Shown: one piece after another, positions 14,915-20,432 of the stretch | Layout: every line of letters starts with the position of its first letter | Position numbering within the stretch: position 1 is the first letter of the stretch | DNA from: Gammaproteobacteria bacterium | Lineage (GTDB): Bacteria > Pseudomonadota > Gammaproteobacteria > SZUA-229 | NCBI GenBank assembly: GCA_030637945.1 | Contig: DAOWFN010000157.1 | Coordinates: forward strand, 1-20,432 | DNA: 20,432 bases | Direction of reading: 5' to 3' | Notes under the pieces: generated by a model | Told to the model about the DNA's origin: nothing | The model's database searches: none | The model's input: the letters and a program-made list of their open reading frames with translations, nothing else | Translations under genes and position numbers: made by a program

Positions 14915-15644
14915 AACAGAAACAATCAACGAAGATTCAAATAATGACGAAGCATCAACCAGTCAAGAACAGCAATTAGCGACTGACCTGCAGTTGATTA
15001 GTCTGCTGCGTGAAAACCCCGATATATTAAATCGCCATGCAGAGTTGCTGGCTGTTCTTGAAGTGCCCCATCAGAGTGGCGATGCGGTTTCATTAATCGA
15101 AAGGCAAGTTGCCGTGTTGCGCGAAAAAATACAAACACAGGATAATCGTCTGTGTGAATTAATGGATGTGGCAAGGGATAATGAGCGCCTGGCTAACGCT
15201 CGCCATAATTTGGCATTAAGCCTGTTTGCAGCACGGGATCATGATGAAGTGGTGAGTATCGTGCTTGATGTTTTAAGTCATGAGCTGGCAGCGGACCATG
15301 CGGTAATAAAACTTTTTTCTGATGAGGAAGAAACTATACATCAGTCAGCAGGTTTGTTTGTTGATGTGGCTGATGATTCATTGAAAGCATTCAAAACCAT
15401 GCTGGAACAAAAAAATACCGTCTGCGGAAAATCAACGAGTGAGCAAAAAAGCTTTTTGTTTGGTGACAGTGCCGACAGCATTGCTTCGGTTGCAATCATT
15501 CCATTGATCGCCGGTGCCAACCTGGGCTTGATCGGTTTGGGTGCGAATGATGCAGAGCGTTTTAATGCTTCGATGGGCACCGATTTTCTCTCTCAGATCG
15601 GTGACCTGGTAAGTGCTTCACTGGCGGTACATCTCGAAAAATAA
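14907..15644 (+). CDS. DUF484 (GAF-like) family protein, YigA-like
   Basis: A 245-residue DUF484 protein. The N-terminal third contains the family opening (DLQLISLLRENPDILNRHAELLAVLEVPH, roughly 27-55, then SLIERQVAVLREKIQTQDNRL) and a helix likely to form a coiled coil. The rest, from about 90, is a GAF-like domain with FAARDHDEVV, LAADHAVIKLFS and VAIIPLIAGANLGLIGLGANDAERF. Function is not established; the family is known mainly for its fixed position between dapF and xerC, as here. The GTG start at 14907 lies within the last codons of dapF (8-base overlap) with an AGGGG about 10 bases upstream, so translation is probably coupled. XerC follows after 19 bases. Confidence 0.9.
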   Translation: MSETETINEDSNNDEASTSQEQQLATDLQLISLLRENPDILNRHAELLAVLEVPHQSGDAVSLIERQVAVLREKIQTQDNRLCELMDVARDNERLANARHNLALSLFAARDHDEVVSIVLDVLSHELAADHAVIKLFSDEEETIHQSAGLFVDVADDSLKAFKTMLEQKNTVCGKSTSEQKSFLFGDSADSIASVAIIPLIAGANLGLIGLGANDAERFNASMGTDFLSQIGDLVSASLAVHLEK

Positions 15645-15663
15645 GTAGCGGTGTAAATCGATA

Positions 15664-16590
15664 ATGTCAGCAGTTACATTAAAGCAGGACCTAGAAAAGT
15701 TTTTCAGTTATCTGCAGTCTGAGAGACGTTACTCTTCACATACAGTATCAGCATATCAGCGCGATCTAAATCATTTTGTACATTGTCTTGAGCTGGATGA
15801 GGCACGCGCTATCAGCTGGGATGATATAAAGCAGGCGGAGATTCGCCAGTGTGTATCGCAGTTACATCGCCAGGGCTTATCAGGAAAAAGCCTGCAACGC
15901 TGGCTCTCTACTATCCGAAGTTTTTATAATTATCTGTGCCGGCACCAACGTGCCACACAAACCCCGGCTGTTGGTATCCCCGCACCTAAAGCAATTAAAC
16001 GATTACCTAAGACATTAAATGTTGATGAGATCAACCAGCTGCTAGAGGGTGTTGCTAACGAAAAACAAGCAGACAATAAGCAATTAGCCTGCCGCGATGT
16101 TGCAATGATGGAGCTGTTATATGCCTGCGGATTACGGCTGTCAGAGTTGAAAGGGTTAAGCCTGCAGGATATCGACTGGCAGCAACAGACCGTTACTGTT
16201 ACAGGCAAAGGTCAAAAACAAAGGCGTATACCTTTCGGTCGAAAGGCAAAAGAAGCACTGGAGAGCTGGTTAACACAACGCAAAAAAATGGCAGATGTCG
16301 ATGAAGTTGCTGTTTTTGTCAGTCAACGCGGCTCAAGAGTGAGCAGCAGCTGTATCCAGAAGCGACTGAAGAAGATGGCCTTAACTCGTGGATTAAATAC
16401 CAATGTATATCCGCATATGTTGCGGCATTCTTTCGCTTCACACATCCTTGAATCATCTAAAGATTTGCGTGCCGTGCAGGAACTACTTGGCCACGCAAAT
16501 TTAACAACGACACAGATATATACACACCTGGACTTTCAGCACCTCGCCGGTGTTTACGATAGCGCGCACCCGCGTGCGCGAAAAAAGTGA
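15664..16590 (+). CDS. xerC: Tyrosine recombinase XerC
   Basis: A 308-residue tyrosine recombinase that acts with XerD and FtsK at the dif site to resolve chromosome dimers. The N-terminal SAM-like DNA-binding domain covers about 5-100 (SYLQSERRYSSHTVSAYQRDL). The catalytic domain has all active residues: R158 in YACGLRLSEL, K182 in TGKGQKQR, H251 and R254 in HMLRHSFASHIL, H277 in LLGHANL, and the nucleophile Y286 in QIYTHLD. Length is usual for XerC (about 300). Its place after dapF-DUF484 separates it from integrases of mobile elements. The partner xerD is not in the window, and I did not recognise a dif site. A 7-bp GC hairpin lies within the last codons (16563-16580). Confidence 0.96.
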   Translation: MSAVTLKQDLEKFFSYLQSERRYSSHTVSAYQRDLNHFVHCLELDEARAISWDDIKQAEIRQCVSQLHRQGLSGKSLQRWLSTIRSFYNYLCRHQRATQTPAVGIPAPKAIKRLPKTLNVDEINQLLEGVANEKQADNKQLACRDVAMMELLYACGLRLSELKGLSLQDIDWQQQTVTVTGKGQKQRRIPFGRKAKEALESWLTQRKKMADVDEVAVFVSQRGSRVSSSCIQKRLKKMALTRGLNTNVYPHMLRHSFASHILESSKDLRAVQELLGHANLTTTQIYTHLDFQHLAGVYDSAHPRARKK

Positions 16591-16606
16591 TCTGGCACAA
16601 CCTGGT

Positions 16607-16677
16607 GTAGGTGCGAATTCATTCGCACGATTGGATATCATATTTATGCAGTATTGCACGAATAAATTAGCACCTGC
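16607..16677. repeat. REP-like palindrome pair in inverted orientation
   Basis: A GTAG tetranucleotide (16607-16610) is followed at once by a perfect hairpin, GTGCGAAT (16611-16618), TC, ATTCGCAC (16621-16628). A second, degenerate copy lies on the other strand at 16653-16677; over 25 positions it agrees with the first (16607-16631) at 19. The two are separated by 21 bases, the arrangement of a BIME-type pair. Known REP elements of gammaproteobacteria have a GTAG or GGAG head next to a hairpin and are moved by RAYT (TnpA_REP) transposases. Calling this REP-like is inference from that structure; no RAYT gene is in the window. Confidence 0.65.
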
Positions 16678-16731
16678 ATAGGCTGTACATTATAATCATG
16701 ATTTTATTATAAGCGGTCATCTGAGAAGCAA

Positions 16732-17505
16732 ATGTTAATCACCCTATCACCATCTAAAGGTCAGGATTTTGTTGAGCCTTCACTTTCAAAAAAGTATAGC
16801 AAGCCTACTGATATTAAAGATTCAGAATTGCTGATAAAAGAATTACGCAAAGTAAACAGTAAGCAATTGCAGGAGATGATGTCTGTAAGCGAAAACATTG
16901 CAAACTTAAATGTGGGCCGTTTTAAATCATTCAGTACACCGTTTACAACAAAAAATTCCAAGCAGGCATTGTTTGCATTTAAAGGTGATGTTTATGGCGG
17001 TCTGGATCTTGCGAACTTTACCGAGGCTGACTATAGCTATGCGCAGGATCACTTGAGAATATTGTCCGGTCTATATGGCTGCTTACGGCCATTGGATCTG
17101 ATACAGCCATATCGATTAGAGATGAAAACAAAATTGAAAAATGATCGCGGTGATAACCTCTATCAATTTTGGGATGATCGTATAACCAAAAGCATAAACA
17201 AAGAACTCAAAAAACAAAAAGAGCCCGTTTTAATCAACCTGGCATCAAATGAATATTTTAAATCGGTAAAACCTAAACTGCTCGAAGGCCGGCTTTTAAA
17301 TATTACGTTTAAAGAAACCAAAGAAGGTAAAGCCCGCGTAGTCGCAATTTTTGCAAAACGCGCTCGAGGCATGATGGCGGATTATATTATTCGCAACCGT
17401 GTTGAGAAGCCGGAAGATCTTAAAAAATTCAAACTGGGCGGTTATAAGTTTAATAAGTCTTTGTCAGATGAAAAGCAGTGGACTTTTGAGCGGCCGCAGC
17501 CTTAA
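16732..17505 (+). CDS. yaaA: Peroxide stress resistance protein YaaA (DUF328/UPF0246)
   Basis: A 257-residue protein of the YaaA family (258 in E. coli). In E. coli YaaA is induced by OxyR during hydrogen peroxide stress and lowers intracellular free iron, limiting Fenton damage; it is cytoplasmic. Family marks seen: the N-terminus MLITLSPSKGQDF, FKGDVYGGLDL at about 83-93, LRILSGLYGCLRPLDLIQPYRLEM at about 108-131, LINLASNEYFKSV at about 167-179, and VVAIFAKRARGMMADYIIRNR at about 203-223. It is rich in lysine and looks more AT-rich than its neighbours. It sits between xerC and hslV, which are often adjacent in relatives, and palindromic repeats occur in both flanking gaps. No clear OxyR site or promoter was found. 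Confidence 0.94.
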   Translation: MLITLSPSKGQDFVEPSLSKKYSKPTDIKDSELLIKELRKVNSKQLQEMMSVSENIANLNVGRFKSFSTPFTTKNSKQALFAFKGDVYGGLDLANFTEADYSYAQDHLRILSGLYGCLRPLDLIQPYRLEMKTKLKNDRGDNLYQFWDDRITKSINKELKKQKEPVLINLASNEYFKSVKPKLLEGRLLNITFKETKEGKARVVAIFAKRARGMMADYIIRNRVEKPEDLKKFKLGGYKFNKSLSDEKQWTFERPQP

Positions 17506-17540
17506 TGGTTTATTGAGGTGGGGGCAAAAAACATAAAACA

Positions 17541-17621
17541 CCCTCATCCTAACCTTCTCGGTAACTGCTCCTGCGTAACCCTACCACCTACATCCATGTA
17601 GGCGTCCCAGAGGGAGAATGG
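17541..17621. repeat. Composite repeat: one palindrome inserted in another
   Basis: The outer element has its left part at 17541-17559 (CCCTCATCCTAACCTTCTC) and its right part at 17605-17621. Joined, they would read TTCTCCCAGAGGGAGAA, a perfect 7-bp stem with loop AGA, resembling the widespread CCCTC(A)...GGGAGAAGGG intergenic repeats. Between them lie 45 bases (17560-17604) carrying their own 7-bp palindrome CCTACAT-CC-ATGTAGG (17587-17602). The dinucleotide TC flanks the inner block on both sides (17558-17559 and 17605-17606) and may be a short target duplication or chance. Confidence 0.55.
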
Positions 17622-17782
17622 ACTAAATTCAAAGTCTCTTCCTAACCGATATAAGCCTGTTTTTAACTTTTATTCCACCATAATAAGCCATTATAGCTAT
17701 CTGCTGGCTCAAAGATAAAAGCAACCCCAAATCGCTCATGGTATGAGCATCCTCCTCCATAGTGTAAAATTCCCCTTTTAAA

Positions 17783-17807
17783 TTTACAGATGTTGTTGGC
17801 CTGTAAA
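17783..17807. promoter_or_regulatory. Inverted repeat upstream of hslV
   Basis: TTTACAG (17783-17789) and CTGTAAA (17801-17807) are perfect inverted arms around 11 bases. TTTACA also resembles a -35 and TAAAAT (17804-17809) a -10, but with a short 15-base spacer. The octamer TGTAAAAT recurs at 17763-17770 and 17802-17809. It could be an operator over the promoter, a leader stem, or chance in AT-rich DNA. Confidence 0.3.
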
Positions 17808-17822
17808 ATACATACCAAATCT

Positions 17823-17826
17823 GGAG
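17823..17826 (+). promoter_or_regulatory. Ribosome binding site that fixes the hslV GTG start
   Basis: GGAG 8 bases before GTG 17835. The longer open frame could begin at a TTG at 17790, but that codon lacks a comparable site. Confidence 0.75.
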
Positions 17827-17834
17827 TTAAGTTA

Positions 17835-18368
17835 GTGGAAACATTTCACGGTACAACCATCCTCACCGTCCGCCGTGGCGGCAAAGTTGTCGTCGGTGGC
17901 GACGGGCAGGTAACGCTGGGCAATACGGTGATGAAAGGCAATGCCACCAAAGTGAGGAAAATCTATGGTGACAGGGTCATCGTTGGTTTTGCTGGTGCGA
18001 CGGCGGATGCGTTCACTTTATTGGAGCGTTTTGAAGCCATGCTCGAGCGCCATAGCGGCCAGCTAAAGCGCGCCGCGGTCGAGCTGGCAAAGGACTGGCG
18101 CACGGATCGAGTGTTGCGCAAACTGGAGGCGATGTTAATCGTTGCTGATAAAGAGGCCTCTTTACTGGTTTCTGGAACGGGTGATGTGATCGAAGCGTTA
18201 GATGATCTGATTGCGATAGGCTCGGGTGGGCCATATGCGCAGTCTGCAGCCAGGGCTTTGTTTGATAGCACGGAGTTTTCGGCAAAAGAAATCGTAGATA
18301 AAAGTCTGGCGATTGCTGGTGATATATGTATCTACACCAATAAAAATCGCACGATAGAAGAAATTTAA
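17835..18368 (+). CDS. hslV: ATP-dependent protease subunit HslV (ClpQ)
   Basis: A 177-residue proteasome-like peptidase subunit that forms a double hexamer and works with the HslU ATPase. It reads METFHGTTILTVRRGGKVVVGGDGQ, then LGNTVMKGNATKVRKIY, GFAGATADAFTLLERFE, RAAVELAKDWRTDRVLRKLEAML, IAIGSGGPYAQSAARAL and the C-terminal AGDICIYTNKNRTIEEI, all family marks. The nucleophile is the threonine that begins TTI (residue 7), so six residues (METFHG) would have to be removed to expose it, more than the single Met of E. coli HslV. The start is GTG with GGAG upstream; the in-frame TTG at 17790 adds residues unlike the family. HslU begins 46 bases downstream. Heat-shock control is expected for the pair but only weakly visible. 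Confidence 0.96.
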   Translation: METFHGTTILTVRRGGKVVVGGDGQVTLGNTVMKGNATKVRKIYGDRVIVGFAGATADAFTLLERFEAMLERHSGQLKRAAVELAKDWRTDRVLRKLEAMLIVADKEASLLVSGTGDVIEALDDLIAIGSGGPYAQSAARALFDSTEFSAKEIVDKSLAIAGDICIYTNKNRTIEEI

Positions 18369-18414
18369 CGAATTTAGCAACAAAATAAAGAATTTTATAG
18401 AAGGTTATAGCTAT

Positions 18415-19746
18415 ATGTCTGAAATGACACCCCGTGAAATAGTCCAGGAATTAGATAAACACATTGTTGGTCAGAATGATGCAAAACGTGCAGTTGCGAT
18501 TGCTTTACGTAATCGCTGGCGTCGTATGCAGGTAGATGAAGATCTACGAAACGAGATTACGCCAAAAAATATTTTGATGATTGGGCCAACGGGTGTGGGT
18601 AAAACGGAGATAGCCCGCCGCCTGGCGCATCTGGCAAATGCCCCTTTCGTTAAAGTCGAAGCGACTAAATTCACCGAAGTTGGTTATGTTGGTCGCGAAG
18701 TTGATTCTATCATTCGCGATCTTGTCGACATGTCGATTAAGGCAACACGTGAGCAGGAGATGGCAAAAGTACGCCATCTGGCAGAGCAGGCAGCTGAAGA
18801 GCGTATTTTAGATGCCTTATTGCCACCCGCCAGAAATGAATTTGGTGAACCTGAAGAAGATAGAGATAATACAACACGGCAGAAATTTAGAGAAAAACTG
18901 CGTAATGGCGAGTTAGACGATAAAGAAATTGAGCTGGAAGTGTCGGTTACACCTGTTGGTGTAGAGATTATGGCGCCGCCGGGCATGGAAGAGATGACCT
19001 CCCAGCTACAGGGCATGTTTCAAAACATGGGCAGTGACAGGAAAAAGACCAGCAAGCTGCGTATTGATAAAGCGCGTAAAGTCATCCTTGATGAAGAAGC
19101 GGGTAAACTGATCAAAGAAGATGAGATTAAAGCAAAGGCCGTCGAAAATGCCGAGCAGAATGGCATCGTTTTTATCGATGAGTTAGATAAAGTAGCGAAG
19201 CGTGCCGAGAGCGGCGGTGGCGCAGACGTGTCGCGCGAAGGCGTGCAACGGGATCTGTTGCCATTGGTAGAAGGCTGTACGGTGACGACGAAGTACGGCA
19301 TGGTCAAAACAGATCATATTTTATTTATTGCTTCGGGTGCATTTCATCTGACCAGGCCCAGTGACCTTATCCCTGAACTACAGGGACGTTTGCCGATCCG
19401 TGTTGAGCTGACTGCGTTGAATGCCGAAGATTTTGAACGTATATTGACGGAACCGGATGCGGCCTTAACGGTGCAGTACAAAGCTTTGATGGATACAGAA
19501 GGCCTGAAAATTGATTTTACTGAAGACGGCGTGAAGCAGATAGCAAAATCAGCGTTTGATGTAAATGAAAGTGCTGAAAATATCGGCGCTCGACGGCTTC
19601 ATACCGTTATGGAGCGCTTGCTTGAGGAGATTTCGTTTTCTGCCCCGGATAAGGCAGGTGAGTCGATTATTATCGACGCTGAATATGTTAACGACTGTTT
19701 AAGCGCCTTAGTCGAAAATGAAGATTTAAGCCGATATATTTTATAG
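18415..19746 (+). CDS. hslU: ATP-dependent protease ATPase subunit HslU (ClpY)
   Basis: A 443-residue AAA+ unfoldase, exactly the usual length (443 in E. coli). It forms a hexamer that unfolds substrates and feeds them to HslV. Seen in order: MTPREIVQELDKHIVGQNDAKRAVAIALRNRWRR at 4-37, Walker A GPTGVGKT at 57-64, the pore loop GYVG at 90-93, the inserted I-domain (about 110-235), Walker B IVFIDELD at 251-258, the sensor region LFIASGAFH, QGRLPIRVELTAL, and the C-terminal ENIGARRLHTVMERLLEE with the tail LSRYIL that docks into HslV. The ribosome site GAAGG is about 10 bases before ATG 18415. It is in operon with hslV, and a DUF971 gene follows after 33 bases. Nothing is odd in the sequence. 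Confidence 0.98.
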   Translation: MSEMTPREIVQELDKHIVGQNDAKRAVAIALRNRWRRMQVDEDLRNEITPKNILMIGPTGVGKTEIARRLAHLANAPFVKVEATKFTEVGYVGREVDSIIRDLVDMSIKATREQEMAKVRHLAEQAAEERILDALLPPARNEFGEPEEDRDNTTRQKFREKLRNGELDDKEIELEVSVTPVGVEIMAPPGMEEMTSQLQGMFQNMGSDRKKTSKLRIDKARKVILDEEAGKLIKEDEIKAKAVENAEQNGIVFIDELDKVAKRAESGGGADVSREGVQRDLLPLVEGCTVTTKYGMVKTDHILFIASGAFHLTRPSDLIPELQGRLPIRVELTALNAEDFERILTEPDAALTVQYKALMDTEGLKIDFTEDGVKQIAKSAFDVNESAENIGARRLHTVMERLLEEISFSAPDKAGESIIIDAEYVNDCLSALVENEDLSRYIL

Positions 19747-19779
19747 AGCAGAAAAATTAAGAGTTTAGAGAATTAGATA

Positions 19780-20139
19780 ATGTCAAAACCAATAAATATA
19801 AATTTACATCAGAAGAGCCGCGTTTTAGAAATTGAATATGAAGACGGCTCGGTACATCAGTTGCCCTGTGAATATCTGCGTGTGTATTCACCGTCTGCCG
19901 AGGTTACCGGCCATGGTCCGGGCCAGGAGATACTGCAGCTCAATAAGGAAGAAGTGAATATCGATGCGATAGAGGCGCAAGGTAACTATGCGCTGAAATT
20001 CGTGTTTGATGATAAACACGATACCGGCCTTTATACCTGGGATTATCTGTATGAACTGGGTGATACCTATGAAGAGAAATGGCAGGATTATCTGAATCGT
20101 TTAAAAGCAGCAGGACATGAGCGCAGAAAAATAGATTAA
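19780..20139 (+). CDS. DUF971 (gamma-butyrobetaine hydroxylase-like N-terminal) protein
   Basis: A 119-residue stand-alone DUF971 protein. This domain also forms the N-terminus of gamma-butyrobetaine hydroxylase in eukaryotes, where it binds zinc; single-domain bacterial versions have no firmly established role. Seen: RVLEIEYEDGSVHQLPCEYLRVYSPSAEV at about 14-42, NIDAIEAQGNYALKFVFDD at about 60-78 and the hallmark HDTGLYTWDYLYELG at 80-94. C30 and H80 could be ligands, but the full zinc set is not evident here. It is cytoplasmic. The gene follows hslU by 33 bases and precedes ubiE by 40 bases, a common order in gammaproteobacteria, so it is probably in the hslVU transcript. A perfect AT-rich hairpin (20134-20150) overlaps its stop codon but lacks a T-run. 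Confidence 0.93.
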   Translation: MSKPININLHQKSRVLEIEYEDGSVHQLPCEYLRVYSPSAEVTGHGPGQEILQLNKEEVNIDAIEAQGNYALKFVFDDKHDTGLYTWDYLYELGDTYEEKWQDYLNRLKAAGHERRKID

Positions 20140-20179
20140 AGTTTTTAATCGAGCTCTATTTGCGTAAGAGATTACAGGC

Positions 20180-20432
20180 ATGACAAAAAAAGAAACACAT
20201 TTTGGTTATAAGACAGTCGACGAAAATGAAAAAGAAAGTTTAGTCGCGAGTGTGTTTGATTCGGTGGCAAGCAAATATGACATCATGAATGACGTCATGT
20301 CTTTTGGCGTTCATCGTATCTGGAAAAAAATTGCAATGCAGCATACGGGCTTGAAGCCTGGCGACAAAGCACTGGATGCCGCTGGCGGTACCGGCGATCT
20401 AACGATGCAGATGGCGCAGCAGGTCGGCCCAA
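20180..20432 (+). CDS. ubiE: Ubiquinone/menaquinone methyltransferase UbiE, N-terminal part
   Basis: Partial gene running off the right edge, with 84 codons visible of about 250. UbiE is the SAM-dependent C-methyltransferase of ubiquinone and menaquinone synthesis. The N-terminus THFGYKTVDENEKESLVASVF and the following SVASKYDIMNDVMSFGVHRIWK match the family closely, and the SAM-binding motif I reads ALDAAGGTGDLT at about 67-78. A GAG ribosome site lies about 10 bases upstream of ATG 20180. It is downstream of DUF971 on the same strand, as in many gammaproteobacteria, where ubiJ and ubiB typically follow beyond the window. Confidence 0.96.
   Translation, partial: MTKKETHFGYKTVDENEKESLVASVFDSVASKYDIMNDVMSFGVHRIWKKIAMQHTGLKPGDKALDAAGGTGDLTMQMAQQVGP

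Larger units (their letters stand above)
17506..17834. other. Gene-free region between yaaA and hslV
   Basis: This 329-base stretch has no convincing gene. From left to right it holds the nested palindromic repeats (17541-17621); an AT-rich stretch; a perfect small hairpin GCTCAT-GGT-ATGAGC (17734-17748); an inverted repeat TTTACAG/CTGTAAA (17783-17807); and the hslV ribosome site. The right half probably contains the hslVU promoter and leader. A heat-shock-like pair CTCAAAG (17708-17714) and CCCCAAAT (17725-17732) is present, but its 10-base spacer is shorter than usual, so it is only a candidate. Confidence 0.6.

Noticed and set aside
16563..16590. Hairpin at the end of xerC as a terminator
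   Set aside because: It is followed by a run of A on the plus strand, and on the minus strand the T-run lies before the stem, so neither direction gives a stem followed by a U-tract.
15664..16590. XerC-like recombinase as the integrase of a mobile element
   Set aside because: It follows dapF-DUF484 in the conserved chromosomal order, and no phage or integrative-element genes or attachment repeats were seen.
20134..20150. GATTAAA-GTT-TTTAATC hairpin after DUF971 as a terminator
   Set aside because: It is all AT pairs apart from one, overlaps the stop codon and is not followed by T residues; ubiE probably continues the transcript.

Overview
The window reads as a chromosomal segment of a gammaproteobacterium with moderate GC content (judged by eye, not computed). 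Several neighbourhoods are typical of that class: algZ-algR-hemD-hemY divergent from argH; lptM-lysA; dapF-DUF484-xerC; and hslV-hslU-DUF971-ubiE. The genus cannot be fixed from the sequence alone. Most of the window is housekeeping. No phage genes, transposase, CRISPR array, rRNA or tRNA gene was seen.

Layout. 1-952 (minus): the 5' part of fabV, a small two-helix membrane protein and a glutaredoxin. 1076-2635 (plus): a ferredoxin-fused flavin reductase and a MOSC-domain protein. 2650-6715 (minus): sensor kinase algZ, response regulator algR, then hemD and hemY; hemC and hemX, usual members of this cluster, are absent. 6867-8264 (plus): argH. 8344-9879 (minus): an Hpt phosphotransfer protein with an unrecognised conserved-looking partner, and a GFSQG carboxylesterase. 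9972-16590: the cell-wall/lysine block lptM-lysA ... dapF-DUF484-xerC, in which lysA and dapF are separated by about 2.7 kb carrying a 2OG-Fe(II) oxygenase, a tiny acidic secreted protein, an exported rhodanese with a strong terminator, and a convergent thiol peroxidase-like protein. 16591-17834: yaaA, with palindromic repeats on both sides (a GTAG-headed REP-like inverted pair, and one palindrome apparently inserted into another). 17835-20432 (plus): hslV-hslU, a DUF971 gene and the 5' end of ubiE.

How the genes fit together. LysA and DapF are the last steps of the diaminopimelate/lysine pathway, HemD and HemY belong to tetrapyrrole synthesis, HslUV is an ATP-dependent protease, and XerC resolves chromosome dimers. 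The accessory genes share a redox/sulfur theme: glutaredoxin, Fe-S reductase, MOSC, rhodanese, peroxiredoxin and the peroxide-stress protein YaaA. Several starts needed correction from the longest open frame. GTG is chosen for fabV, lptM, the oxygenase, DUF484 and hslV, and TTG for the MOSC gene. Internal ATGs are chosen for algR, the Hpt gene and its partner, the carboxylesterase and dapF.

The points most worth a second look are the repeats around yaaA, the gene set inserted between lysA and dapF (above all the acidic secreted peptide next to the rhodanese), and the missing hemC/hemX. No clear-cut new system is visible.
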